This document shows positions 17,480 to 25,629 of a DNA stretch of 64,000 nucleotides, one piece after another. The stretch comes from JAWLHU01 sp041690255. GTDB lineage: Bacteria > Bacillota > Sulfobacillia > Symbiobacteriales > Symbiobacteriaceae. How positions within the stretch are numbered: the first letter of the stretch is position 1; each line of letters opens with the position of its first letter. The DNA lies in assembly GCA_041690255.1 (NCBI GenBank), contig JAWLHU010000018.1:85901-149900 (forward strand), read 5' to 3'. Position numbers and translations under genes: made by a program. The notes beneath the pieces were generated by a model. It had not been told where the DNA came from. It did no database searches and saw only the letters and a list, made by a program, of their open reading frames with translations.

Positions 17480-18036
17480 GAGAGCGCCTCCTTTTCCACA
17501 AGCTCCAGCCCGGCTGCCGGCCCAAGGATCTCCTCCAGGAGACGCCGCGCCTTGTGCAGGCGGGATTTGACCGTGCCCAAAGGCAGGTCGAGCGCCTCGG
17601 CGATCTCCGGGTCGGTGAACTGGTGGTAGTAGCGGAGCATCAGCGGATCCCGATGCACCGGCCCCAACCGCTCCAGCGCCCGCCAGACCACCGCCCGGGA
17701 ATCGATCACCCCGAGGCCGTCATCCGCCGAGGGTTCGTCCGGTACCTGGGCCACGCTCACCTGCCGGCCCCGCCGCTCCACCGCCGTCCGGCAGAGGTTA
17801 ATCAGGATCCGGAAGAACCAGGGTGCAAAGGGGCGCTCCGGGTCGCATCTGCCGATGGCCAGATAGGCCCTCACGAACGCCTCCTGGGTCATATCCTCCG
17901 CCAGGTGCCGGTCTCGGGTGATCAGGTAGGCTGTCCGGTAGGCCTTGACCTGGTAAGCCTGAAACAGTTCGCCAAAGGCGCTTCGATCCCCGGTCTGCGC
18001 CCGCCGGATCCAGCTTGCATCGGACAATCGCCCCAC
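17476..18036 (-). CDS. ECF-type RNA polymerase sigma factor
   Basis: 186 residues from GTG 18036 (TTG four codons in is an alternative). Region 2: FGELFQAYQVKAYRTAYLITR, with the region 2.2 core HLAEDMTQEAFVRAYLAI; region 4: PLMLRYYHQFTDPEIAEAL then the helix-turn-helix LPLGTVKSRLHKARRLL. There is no sigma 1.1 or region 3, as expected for ECF sigmas. The anti-sigma gene overlaps the stop. Upstream at about 18079-18100 an AACC and a GGTACT about 16 bases apart on the minus strand could be an autoregulated ECF promoter; this is tentative. Confidence 0.95.
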   Translation of the reverse strand: MGRLSDASWIRRAQTGDRSAFGELFQAYQVKAYRTAYLITRDRHLAEDMTQEAFVRAYLAIGRCDPERPFAPWFFRILINLCRTAVERRGRQVSVAQVPDEPSADDGLGVIDSRAVVWRALERLGPVHRDPLMLRYYHQFTDPEIAEALDLPLGTVKSRLHKARRLLEEILGPAAGLELVEKEALS

Positions 18037-18162
18037 CGCCTGTCAGCCAGATTGTCGAGAGCTCTCTACTTGCAGTACCAGCAACGGGGGCGTTTGGTTC
18101 ACGCGTGCGCAATCGGGCCATACTACTCTCTACTTCGCTGCACAAAAGGGAGGCCCCTGTTC

Positions 18163-19623
18163 ATGACATTCTGGCGCGGGGTGGGTCTGGGAGCCGGGCT
18201 GATGGCCGGGCTGGGCGCCATCGGCGGTGCGCTCCTCGCCCGCCCCATCATCAACCGAGTCACCGGATCGATCGCAGGACGCTTCATGGGGGAGGGTAAG
18301 TACGACCAGAACATCGGTGAGATGTACTCCGTCTCGCTCGGTCGGCACCCACGGGTGCTTATGGAGACCTTCCTGCGGGCCGAGCGCGGGAAGGCGATCT
18401 CCCGTCCGCTCTACACCACGAAAAAGTTCCTCCATTTCGATGACCTGATGTTCATCCCCGCCCAGTTGGCCAAGCTGCCCACCGGTGAGAATGAGCGGAT
18501 CGAGATGGGGACGGTGATCGGCCCCAAGGCAGACAAGCCGCTTCAGATCAGCTTGCCGGTCATGATCACCGGCATGTCCTTCGGTCTCTCCCTCTCTGAC
18601 CGGGCCAAGATCGCCCTGGCGAAGGGCGCCACCCGGGCGGGTACGGCGACCAATTCGGGCGAAGGCGGCTTTTACCGGGGCGAGCGGGAGCATGCCAAGC
18701 ACTACATCCTCCAGTACACCCGAGGCGGCTGGCCCGCCGACGAGTACCTCCCCCTGGCTGATGCGATCGAGATCCAGGCGGGGCAGGGGGCCCAGGCCGG
18801 GTCGCCCCAGCGGACCCCGGGCTGGAAGCTGACCGATGAAGAGCGAACCGCCCTCAGCCTGGCCAAGGGGCAGGATGCGATCATTCACAGCCGCTTCCCC
18901 GGCGTCGACTCGCCGGCCGACTTCAAGAAGCTGGTCGACCGAATCCGGCATTTGACCGATGGGATCCCCGTCGGGATCAAGTTCGCCGCCGGCCACAACC
19001 TGGAGGCCGACCTGGAGGTGGCCCTGGAGGCAGGGGTCGATTTCGTGACGGTAGATGGCGCCCAGGCAGCCAGCCACGCCGCCCAGCCGATCCTCCAGGA
19101 CGACTTCGGCATACCCAGCCTCTACGCCGTCGTTCGGGCCGCCCGGGTCCTGAAGGGCAGCGACGTGACGCTGAACGTCTCCGGCGGCTTCATGACCCCC
19201 GGCGAGATGCTGAAGGCGATCGCCCTGGGCGCCGATGTGATCTCCGTCGGCTCCGCGCCGATCATGGCGGCCGTTCACGCCCAGTGGCAGAAGATCGCCC
19301 CCTTCGAACCGCCGACCCAGCTGGTCTGGCACGATGGAAAGCACCGGGACAAGTTCGATATCGAGGAAGGGGCGCGCGATGTGGCCAACTGGTTCAATGC
19401 CGTGGCGGATGAGCTGGTCGTCGGTGTCCGGTGCGTGGGCAAGAATACGGTCCACGACGTCAGCCGGGAGGACCTCTGCGCCCTCTCGCCCGATGTAGCC
19501 GCCGTCACCGGCCTGCCGCTGGCCTGGGAGTCGCCGGCGGCGGAGTTGCAGGTGCCGCAGCGCACGCTGGCCGTCCGGGAACAGCGCTTCGCCCAAGATG
19601 AGGTCCGCGATCCGATCCACTAG
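18163..19623 (+). CDS. FMN-binding glutamate-synthase-domain protein (YerD-like)
   Basis: 486 residues from ATG 18163 (AAAGGGAGG nine bases upstream). A short N-terminal hydrophobic segment (about 5-28, GVGLGAGLMAGLGAIGGALL) may anchor it. The rest is the FMN-binding TIM barrel of glutamate synthase: PVMITGMSFGLSLS, GTATNSGEGGFY, IEIQAGQGAQAG, IKFAAGHNLE, FVTVDGAQAAS, and the phosphate-binding ALGADVISVGSAPIM. The amidotransferase domain and the 3Fe-4S cysteines of complete GltB are absent; only two Cys remain near the C-terminus. Relatives are annotated as FMN-dependent oxidoreductases of unknown substrate. Monocistronic, divergent from the ECF sigma gene. Confidence 0.9.
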   Translation: MTFWRGVGLGAGLMAGLGAIGGALLARPIINRVTGSIAGRFMGEGKYDQNIGEMYSVSLGRHPRVLMETFLRAERGKAISRPLYTTKKFLHFDDLMFIPAQLAKLPTGENERIEMGTVIGPKADKPLQISLPVMITGMSFGLSLSDRAKIALAKGATRAGTATNSGEGGFYRGEREHAKHYILQYTRGGWPADEYLPLADAIEIQAGQGAQAGSPQRTPGWKLTDEERTALSLAKGQDAIIHSRFPGVDSPADFKKLVDRIRHLTDGIPVGIKFAAGHNLEADLEVALEAGVDFVTVDGAQAASHAAQPILQDDFGIPSLYAVVRAARVLKGSDVTLNVSGGFMTPGEMLKAIALGADVISVGSAPIMAAVHAQWQKIAPFEPPTQLVWHDGKHRDKFDIEEGARDVANWFNAVADELVVGVRCVGKNTVHDVSREDLCALSPDVAAVTGLPLAWESPAAELQVPQRTLAVREQRFAQDEVRDPIH

Positions 19624-19655
19624 CCGTGGATCCTCGCTCGCGAAGGCATGGAAAT

Positions 19656-19682
19656 GGGCCGCCCCGTAAATTGGGGCGGCCC
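19656..19682. terminator. Bidirectional intrinsic terminator
   Basis: GGGCCGCCCC/GGGGCGGCCC, 10-bp perfect stem with a 7-base loop, between convergent genes (ends 19623 and 19692). Confidence 0.8.
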
Positions 19683-19691
19683 TCTTCGCTG

Positions 19692-20456
19692 CTAGACCAG
19701 CTTCCGGCGCAACCAGCCTGAACCCACATCGATCAGGCTGACGACCAGGATGATACCGACCAGGATGATCCCGACCCGGCCCCAGAAGGGCTTTTGAATG
19801 GCGAAGATCAGCGGGGCACCGATACCGCCCGCACCGACAATGCCCAGCACCGCCGCTGCGCGGGAGTTGATCTCGAACCGGTAGAGCGCATAGGAGGCGA
19901 ACTCCGGCAGCACCTGGGGAATCACGGCGAACCAGATCTGCTGAACCCGGTTGGCACCAGTCGACATGAGCGCCTCCTGCGGCCCCCGGTCGATCGATTC
20001 GATGGCCTCGCTGTAGAGCTTCCCCAGCATGCCGATCGAGTGAACGCCCATGGCAAAGATGCCGGCCAGCGGTCCCGGGCCTACACCTTTAATGAAGACG
20101 ATCGCCAGGATGATCTCCGGGAACGTCCGAATGACCGAGAGGAGGAACTTGCCGAGCCCGGCAAACCGCTTCACCATGTTCTGCGCTGCCAGGAATCCGA
20201 AGGGCACGGCCAGGAGTGAAGCGAGGAGGGTGCCGAGGATCGCCATTTCAATGGTCTCGATGATCTTGTCGACGAGATCCGGGAAATACGCTGTGTCAAA
20301 CTCCCCGGCCATGAGCGAGAAGATCCGGCCGGCCCGAGGCAGCGTCTCACTGAAGTTGACGGCATGGGTCTCCAGGCCGGCGAACGACCAGTAGAGGATC
20401 GCCGCAGCCAGGATGATCCAGAGCGACCCCAACCATTTCTGCAACGATTGTTTCAT
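19692..20456 (-). CDS. phnE: Phosphonate-type ABC transporter permease
   Basis: 254 residues. About six membrane segments, with the permease EAA-loop region GVHSIGMLGKLYSEAIESID and the PhnE-typical GANRVQQIWFAVIPQVLPEFASYALYRFE. It overlaps the second permease gene upstream by four bases (ATGA). It forms, with that permease, the PhnC ATPase and the PhnD binding protein, a phosphonate/phosphite/phosphate importer. The operon is complete at this gene; the terminator at 19656 follows. Confidence 0.95.
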   Translation of the reverse strand: MKQSLQKWLGSLWIILAAAILYWSFAGLETHAVNFSETLPRAGRIFSLMAGEFDTAYFPDLVDKIIETIEMAILGTLLASLLAVPFGFLAAQNMVKRFAGLGKFLLSVIRTFPEIILAIVFIKGVGPGPLAGIFAMGVHSIGMLGKLYSEAIESIDRGPQEALMSTGANRVQQIWFAVIPQVLPEFASYALYRFEINSRAAAVLGIVGAGGIGAPLIFAIQKPFWGRVGIILVGIILVVSLIDVGSGWLRRKLV

Positions 20457-21424
20457 ACCAGTCGCTCCCTCACCTTCGTGCTGATGTATTCCATGATCAC
20501 GACCAGCACCAGGATGATCATGACGATCGATCCGACGTTGCGGAAGCGAGTCAGGTTGAGATCAGCCATGAGGGTCATGCCAATGCCGCCGGCGCCGACA
20601 AAGCCGAGGACGGTCGAGGCACGGACATCAACCTCGAGCACGTAGATCCAGTAAGCCAGGAACTGCGGCAGCACCTGCGGTACGACGCCGTAGGCCACCA
20701 TCTGGAGCCAGTTGGCGCCACAGGCCCGCATGGCCTCCAGGGGACCGGGATCAATCGACTCGATCGACTCCGAGAGGAGTTTGGCAATGAGGGCGAAGGA
20801 GAAGATCGCCAGGGCGACCACGCCAGGCAGAGCCCCCAGCCCCAGAGCGCCGGAGAGAACCGCGGCCAGGACCAGATCCGGAATCGTGCGAATCAGGTTG
20901 AGCACGATCCGAACCACGTAGTAGACCCACTGGTAGCGGACCAGGTTCCGGGCGGCCAACAGGCTGAACGGAACGGCGAAGAGGGCCCCGAAGAAGGCAC
21001 CAATGATCGCCATGCGCAGCGTCTGCATGAGCGGTCCCCAGACATCCTTGGTGTAGGCCAACTGCTCCTTCAGGTAGTCGGAGCGATACCAGTAGAACGT
21101 CTTGTCCTGCTCGCAGACCGCCCGCACCTTGTCCATGTCGGTCCTGCCAGACCAGGGGGCCTCGGTCTCCGCGTCTGGCTCGCCCCAGACGATGTTGGCG
21201 TTCTTACAGGTGTTGATCCGCTCGTACGGCCCCATGCGAATCAGCAGGTCGGACATCTGCACCCAGGTCTCGCCGGAGGCAAACTTGGCCGGCTCGATGC
21301 CCAGGTGGGCGCTGGCCAGGGTGTAGACGAGGATCAGTGCCAGGAGGCCAAGCATGGACTTCAGTCCACCCGACTCCTTGAACGACGGCTTCTTTGGCGA
21401 CTTGGGCTTGGAGGAGTCCGTCAT
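20453..21424 (-). CDS. phnE: Phosphonate-type ABC transporter permease with large external insertion
   Basis: 323 residues, about 60 longer than its partner. After a charged N-terminal 20 residues and the first membrane segment (MLGLLALILVYTLASA) there is an insertion of about 100 extracytoplasmic residues (about 42-140) carrying two Cys (NTCKNAN and AVCEQD) that could form a disulfide. The remaining transmembrane core is PhnE-like, with SIESIDPGPLEAMRACGANW. It overlaps PhnC (upstream) and the second permease (downstream) by four bases each, indicating translational coupling. The two permeases probably heterodimerise. Confidence 0.95.
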   Translation of the reverse strand: MTDSSKPKSPKKPSFKESGGLKSMLGLLALILVYTLASAHLGIEPAKFASGETWVQMSDLLIRMGPYERINTCKNANIVWGEPDAETEAPWSGRTDMDKVRAVCEQDKTFYWYRSDYLKEQLAYTKDVWGPLMQTLRMAIIGAFFGALFAVPFSLLAARNLVRYQWVYYVVRIVLNLIRTIPDLVLAAVLSGALGLGALPGVVALAIFSFALIAKLLSESIESIDPGPLEAMRACGANWLQMVAYGVVPQVLPQFLAYWIYVLEVDVRASTVLGFVGAGGIGMTLMADLNLTRFRNVGSIVMIILVLVVIMEYISTKVRERLV

Positions 21425-22194
21425 TCCTCCACCCCTCCCCGGAGATCGTCGGGACGGATCTTCCGGCCGTAGATCTCCTCAAAGGTCTGCTCGGTGACCT
21501 TGTCGGCCGGGCCGTCGTAGACGATCTCGCCAGCCCGCATGCCGATGATCCGGTCGGCGTACTCCTGGGCCATGTCAATGAAGTGGAGGTTGACCAGGGT
21601 GGTGATCCCGTCCTCCCGGTTGATCCGCTTCAGGTCACGCATGACCGCGTGGCTGGTGGGCGGATCGAGCGAGGCGACCGGCTCGTCGGCCAGCATGATC
21701 GAGGGCCCCTGGCAGAGCGCCCGGGCAATGGAGACCCGCTGCTGCTGGCCACCGGAGAGCTGATCCGCCCGGTTGTAGGTCTTCTCGGAGATCCCGACCC
21801 GCTCCAGCGACCGCTTCGCCAGGGCGACATCCTCCGCGGAGAAGAGGCCCAACAGGGAGCGAAGGGTGCCGGTATGTCCGAGCCGACCCGCCAGGACGTT
21901 CCTCAATACGGAGGAGCGCTTCACCAGGTTGTAGTTCTGGAAGATCATGCCGACCTGGGTCCGCCAGCGCCTCAGGTCGGCGTCGCCCATTTTCGTCACG
22001 TCCCGCCCATTGGCCCAGATCGTGCCACTGGTCGGCTCCACCAACCGGTTGACACAGCGGATCAGGGTCGATTTGCCGGCGCCGGACAGGCCGACGATCA
22101 CGACGAACTCGCCCTTGTTAATCGTCAGATTAACGTCCTTCAGGGCCTTCGTGCCATCGGGGAATGTCTTGCTGATCTGTCGAAACTCCAGCAC
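21421..22194 (-). CDS. phnC: Phosphonate-type ABC transporter ATP-binding protein
   Basis: 257 residues from GTG 22194 (AAGGAGG ten bases upstream). Walker A GLSGAGKST, Q-loop QNYNLV, signature LSGGQQQRVSIARAL, Walker B IMLADEP, and the switch His in VNLHFIDMA are intact. Typical PhnC length and the conserved start LEFRQISKTFPDG-T. It energises uptake through the two permeases encoded downstream; the transporter operon lacks C-P lyase genes, so the substrate could be phosphonate, phosphite or another oxoanion. Confidence 0.95.
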   Translation of the reverse strand: MLEFRQISKTFPDGTKALKDVNLTINKGEFVVIVGLSGAGKSTLIRCVNRLVEPTSGTIWANGRDVTKMGDADLRRWRTQVGMIFQNYNLVKRSSVLRNVLAGRLGHTGTLRSLLGLFSAEDVALAKRSLERVGISEKTYNRADQLSGGQQQRVSIARALCQGPSIMLADEPVASLDPPTSHAVMRDLKRINREDGITTLVNLHFIDMAQEYADRIIGMRAGEIVYDGPADKVTEQTFEEIYGRKIRPDDLRGGVEE

Positions 22195-22219
22195 GTTGTG
22201 TGAGCCTCCTTCTTTTCAA

Positions 22220-22320
22220 GTCCCGTCATGGAAGACGGGGCGTGAGAGCGTCTCACCCGGCAGAGTTTGACGCGTGTTTCGTTGCCGATAGCACGCCCCG
22301 TGACCCGAGGGTCACGGGGC
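22220..22320 (-). promoter_or_regulatory. Hairpins in the phnD-phnC intergenic mRNA
   Basis: The 157-base gap holds three stem-loops: CCCGTC/GACGGG (about 22222-22239), GTGAGA/TCTCAC (about 22241-22255) and a 12-bp GCCCCGTGACCC/GGGTCACGGGGC (22295-22320). None is followed by a U-run, so they are more likely to stabilise the phnD message or limit expression of the downstream genes than to terminate. This is the usual arrangement for binding-protein genes. Confidence 0.5.
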
Positions 22321-22351
22321 GCCAGGCTGCACCTTATCGAGCGGACACGTT

Positions 22352-23362
22352 CTAGCTCTTGGGCTTGGTCAGCTCGGCCTTGATGTCGATGCCCATGTTC
22401 TTCGCCATGTCCTCGACAACCTTATAGTCGGCGTCCTTGGCCTGGGCGAAGTTGTCAATGGTGTAGAGATCCTTCAGAACGACCTTGCCGTCCGCGGTGG
22501 CGGCATAGTTCATGAAGGCCACCTGGATCTTGACAGCCAGGTCGTTGGGGATATCCTTGCGGACCGAGACGGTATCGTTCGGGATCCAGTCGGTGTAAGC
22601 GACGACCGACAGCTTCTCCTTGACGTCGGGGAACTCCTTGGCGAGGTTGTCGCGGACATCCTCGAAGGTCCAGGAGGCGTCGACGACCTTGTTGTAGACG
22701 TTCTTCGCAGCGGTGTCATGACCGCCGGCGAAGATCACGTCAGAGAAGTGCTGCCCCTTCTCGGTGTTGATACCCGCAGCCTTCATGAAGGAGGCCGGGA
22801 AGAGGTAGCCCGAGGTGGAAGCCGGATCGACGAAGGCGAGCTTCTTGCCCTTCAGGGCATCGAAGGTCGACTTGCAGGTCGGATCGGCCTTGGTGTCGCA
22901 GGCCTCAATGTTGTCCTCGGCTCGGACGGTCAGCTGGGCACGGTACTGGAAGGAGCCACGGCGGACCGACTTCAGGATCGGCCGGACGCCGTAGTCGTTC
23001 TTGGCGAGCACGTAGGAGAGCGGGTTGAGGAAGCCGATGTCCACCTGCTTGGAGCCCATGGCCTCAACAACGCCGACAAAGTTGGTGCCCACGAAGGTCT
23101 CAACGGGGATGCCCAGTTCCTTGGCCAGGTAGTCGCTCATGGGCTTCACCTTGTCCGAGATACCGGCAGCATCCTGGGACGGAACGAAACCGATGGTCAG
23201 CTTCTCAATACCCCAGGGATTCGTCGGGGCAGCGGGCTTCTGATCCTCCTGCTTGGCCGGCTCGGGAGCCGTGGTCTCCGCGGGCTTGGTGCCGCCGCAT
23301 CCGGCGAGGACAACCAGGAGCGTCGCCAACATGGCAGCAGAGAGCTTCTTGAAGCGCATCAT
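22352..23362 (-). CDS. phnD: Phosphonate-type ABC transporter substrate-binding lipoprotein
   Basis: 336 residues from ATG 23362 (GGAGGT ten bases upstream). Lipoprotein signal with lipobox VVLAGCGG (Cys at about 22). The mature protein opens GIEKLTIGFVPSQDAAGISDKVKPM, characteristic of PhnD, and has the ligand-site region LAFVDPASTSGYLFPASFMKAAGI. A Cys-flanked insertion (NIEACDTKADPTCKST) is unusual for cytosol-facing lobes but would fit a disulfide in an extracellular lipoprotein. First gene of the phnDCEE operon. Confidence 0.95.
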   Translation of the reverse strand: MMRFKKLSAAMLATLLVVLAGCGGTKPAETTAPEPAKQEDQKPAAPTNPWGIEKLTIGFVPSQDAAGISDKVKPMSDYLAKELGIPVETFVGTNFVGVVEAMGSKQVDIGFLNPLSYVLAKNDYGVRPILKSVRRGSFQYRAQLTVRAEDNIEACDTKADPTCKSTFDALKGKKLAFVDPASTSGYLFPASFMKAAGINTEKGQHFSDVIFAGGHDTAAKNVYNKVVDASWTFEDVRDNLAKEFPDVKEKLSVVAYTDWIPNDTVSVRKDIPNDLAVKIQVAFMNYAATADGKVVLKDLYTIDNFAQAKDADYKVVEDMAKNMGIDIKAELTKPKS

Positions 23363-23750
23363 ACAGTCCCATACCTCCGTCTGTGTGTCTCTGTGTTGAC
23401 CAGAATCGATCGGACCATTGGAACGGACTATTGGAACGGATCCGCCAACGGATCTTGTACGGTTCCGCCAAGGAATTCGCCTTTCACGTCTGGAAACCTT
23501 CTACTGCCAAACGAAAAAGATTCGTGATCCGGCCCCTCATCGAAAAGAGCGATAACGGCGTCTTTTTTAAGTAGTACAGAAGGTCACCTGCTATAGACCA
23601 AAGGATCGAGATCAAGAGCTATAGTCTTTTCGTTCACCCAGCCTACCTCATTTCGTGGTATACTTCGGAGTGGAATTAGGCCAAATGGGTCTAACTCTTG
23701 GTGGGAGACCAGGAATTGGGCTCATGGCACATAGGAGGTTATACTCACCG
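23363..23750. other. Divergent promoter region between phnD and the ferredoxin reductase
   Basis: No gene seen. ATTGGAACGGA occurs twice 13 bases apart (about 23416-23441), next to the palindrome CGGATCCG, a possible operator for the phn operon. TATACT at 23658 lies in a plausible place for a -10 box of the plus-strand reductase gene, but no clear -35 fits. AGCTATAG and CTATAG copies form a loose inverted repeat at 23592-23626. No riboswitch recognised. Confidence 0.4.
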
Positions 23751-24761
23751 ATGGCCACCGAAAGAGACCTTTTCGACATCACATTGATCGGCGCAGGCCC
23801 CACTGGACTCTTTGGCGTCTTCTACGCTGGAATGCGCGGCATGCGAACCAAGGTCCTCGAGGCCCTGCCGGAGGTCGGCGGACAGTTGACCGCTCTCTAC
23901 CCAGAGAAGGATATCTTTGACGTGGCTGGCTTCCCCCGTATCGGGGCGAAGAAGCTTGTGGAGCAGTGCAAGGAGCAGGCCGATCGGGCCAATCCGAACG
24001 CAACCTACGTCTTCAACCAGCGGGTTGAGTCGGTGGAGAAGCTGGAGGACGGCTCCTTCGAGTTGATCACCCACACCGGCGAGAAGCACTACACCAAGGC
24101 CGTGCTAATCACGGCGGGCATCGGCGCCTTCGAGCCAAACCGGATCCCGAACGAGACCGCACGGGCGTATGAGCAGAAGGGCGTCTTCTACAGCGTCGTC
24201 AACCTGCCGCAGTATGCGAACAAGCGGGTCCTGGTGGTCGGCGGCGGCGACTCCGCGGTGGACTATGCGCTCATGACCGAGCCAATCGCCACCCAGGTCA
24301 CCCTGATCCACCGGCGTGAGGGCTTCCGGGCGCACGAAGAGTCCCTGAAGAACCTGGCCGAATCCAAAGTGAACGTCAGGCTCTTCTACGAACTGCGCGA
24401 GGTCCGGGGCGACGGCGATCGGGTGACCCAGGCGGTCATTTTCGACAACCGGAGCGGCGAGGAGACCGTGCTGGATGTCGACTACGTGATCCTCGGTACC
24501 GGCTTCAAGGCCTCCCTGGGCCGGATGCTGGAATGGGGCCTCACTATTGAGAACAAGAAGCAGATTGCTGTGAACTCCAAGGGCGAGACCAATATTCCCG
24601 GCATCTATGCTGCTGGCGACGTCTCGTGGTATCCGGGCAAGATCCGCCTGATCGCCACCGGCTTCGGTGAGGTGGCGACGGCGATCAACAACGCAAAGGC
24701 CTATGTTGATCCCGGTTCGGCTGCCTTCCCGGGCCACAGCTCCGAGGCGACCCATAAGTAG
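23751..24761 (+). CDS. Ferredoxin/flavodoxin--NADP+ reductase, thioredoxin-reductase-like (YumC type)
   Basis: 336 residues from ATG 23751 (AGGAGGT upstream). FAD motif ITLIGAGPTGLFGVFYAG, the EVGGQLTALYPEK motif typical of YumC-type enzymes, a second dinucleotide site VLVVGGGDSAVDYAL, and the C-terminal FAD site GIYAAGDVSWYPGKI. The thioredoxin-reductase CxxC is absent, which separates it from TrxB. The reaction is electron exchange between NADPH and ferredoxin or flavodoxin in the cytosol. Monocistronic, closed by the terminator at 24777. Confidence 0.9.
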   Translation: MATERDLFDITLIGAGPTGLFGVFYAGMRGMRTKVLEALPEVGGQLTALYPEKDIFDVAGFPRIGAKKLVEQCKEQADRANPNATYVFNQRVESVEKLEDGSFELITHTGEKHYTKAVLITAGIGAFEPNRIPNETARAYEQKGVFYSVVNLPQYANKRVLVVGGGDSAVDYALMTEPIATQVTLIHRREGFRAHEESLKNLAESKVNVRLFYELREVRGDGDRVTQAVIFDNRSGEETVLDVDYVILGTGFKASLGRMLEWGLTIENKKQIAVNSKGETNIPGIYAAGDVSWYPGKIRLIATGFGEVATAINNAKAYVDPGSAAFPGHSSEATHK

Positions 24762-24776
24762 ACGAACACATAGTAC

Positions 24777-24804
24777 GGGAGAGGCGACGCGGTTCGCCTC
24801 TCCC
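24777..24804 (+). terminator. Intrinsic terminator of the ferredoxin reductase gene
   Basis: GGGAGAGGCG/CGCCTCTCCC, 10-bp stem, followed by TTCTCGTTC. Confidence 0.8.
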
Positions 24805-24919
24805 TTCTCGTTCGCCTGGCCAACCTGACACAAAAGCAGGCATCTCCCGCCGGTCTGTGGAAGCCTATCTTCTACGAGCGTGCCGGATGCTCCATAGACC
24901 CAAGAAAGGAGGCTCGCCC

Positions 24920-25624
24920 TTGGAGCGCCTACCCCAGATCCAATGGCTCTTCTTCGACCCATCGGTGCTGCTGAACGAGACCGGGACCGACCGGGAGGCG
25001 CGGCGCCTGGTGGCAGCCGCCCTTGCAAAGCGCGGACGTCCGGTCGATCAGGACCAGGTGGAGCGCGCCTGGATGCAGGCGATTGCCGCCACCCGACCGG
25101 TCCACCCCCTCGCCGGGGCGATCCGACTCCTGGCCCCCGACGGGAACTCGGCCCGGGCGATCCTCGATGAGGTCCTCCGCAACCTCCGCAACCAGGACAC
25201 CCTGGTGACCGGGCTGCAGTTGGCGCTGGGTGCCCTCCAGCCCCGCTTCCAGTTGGGCGTGATCGGTCCCTACCGGACCCCCGGAAGCCGGGCACGGCTG
25301 GAGAGGTTCCACCTGCACTTCCATCTGGTCGCCCTGAGCGATGAGCAGCAGCTCTCCCACGCCCTCGACCCCGCCGGCAAGGTCGACCCGGCCCTCTTTG
25401 TCTGGGCGCTCCGCAAGGCGGGCTGCCCCGCCAATCATGCCGCCTTCGCCTCCGACCGGGTCGATCTCGGACTGGCCCCGGCCAAACTGGCCGGCATGAC
25501 CACGATCTGGCTGAGGCAGACCAACCACAAGCTCCGCTACCCCCGCAACTCCACCGAGAGCCCGGATCTGACCTACAACTCCCTCCCCGATATGGCGCGT
25601 GTACTGACGCAGCAAGGAGGATAG
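24920..25624 (+). CDS. HAD-like protein with degenerate active site
   Basis: 234 residues from TTG 24920 (AAAGGAGG six bases upstream). The overall order resembles HAD proteins: motif I-like WLFFDPSVLL, a helical cap, motif II-like LGVIGPYRTP, then DPALFVWALRKAGC, FASDRVDLGLAPAKLAGMTTIWL, the usual motif III/IV order. But the second Asp of motif I, the motif II Thr/Ser and the motif III Lys are missing, so I expect no phosphohydrolase activity. It is followed by the first double-GNAT gene five bases after the stop, so the two form an operon. A distant paralogue of the 13613 protein is possible. Confidence 0.75.
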   Translation: MERLPQIQWLFFDPSVLLNETGTDREARRLVAAALAKRGRPVDQDQVERAWMQAIAATRPVHPLAGAIRLLAPDGNSARAILDEVLRNLRNQDTLVTGLQLALGALQPRFQLGVIGPYRTPGSRARLERFHLHFHLVALSDEQQLSHALDPAGKVDPALFVWALRKAGCPANHAAFASDRVDLGLAPAKLAGMTTIWLRQTNHKLRYPRNSTESPDLTYNSLPDMARVLTQQGG

Positions 25625-25629
25625 ACCCC

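Noticed and set aside
17554..18162. 5' extension of the plus-strand reading frame into the sigma-factor gene
   Set aside because: The extension lies opposite the sigma gene and lacks a ribosome site; AAAGGGAGG and ATG 18163 fix the start.
22295..22320. phnD-phnC hairpin as a transcription terminator
   Set aside because: No U-run follows, and the downstream genes have no promoter of their own that I can see.
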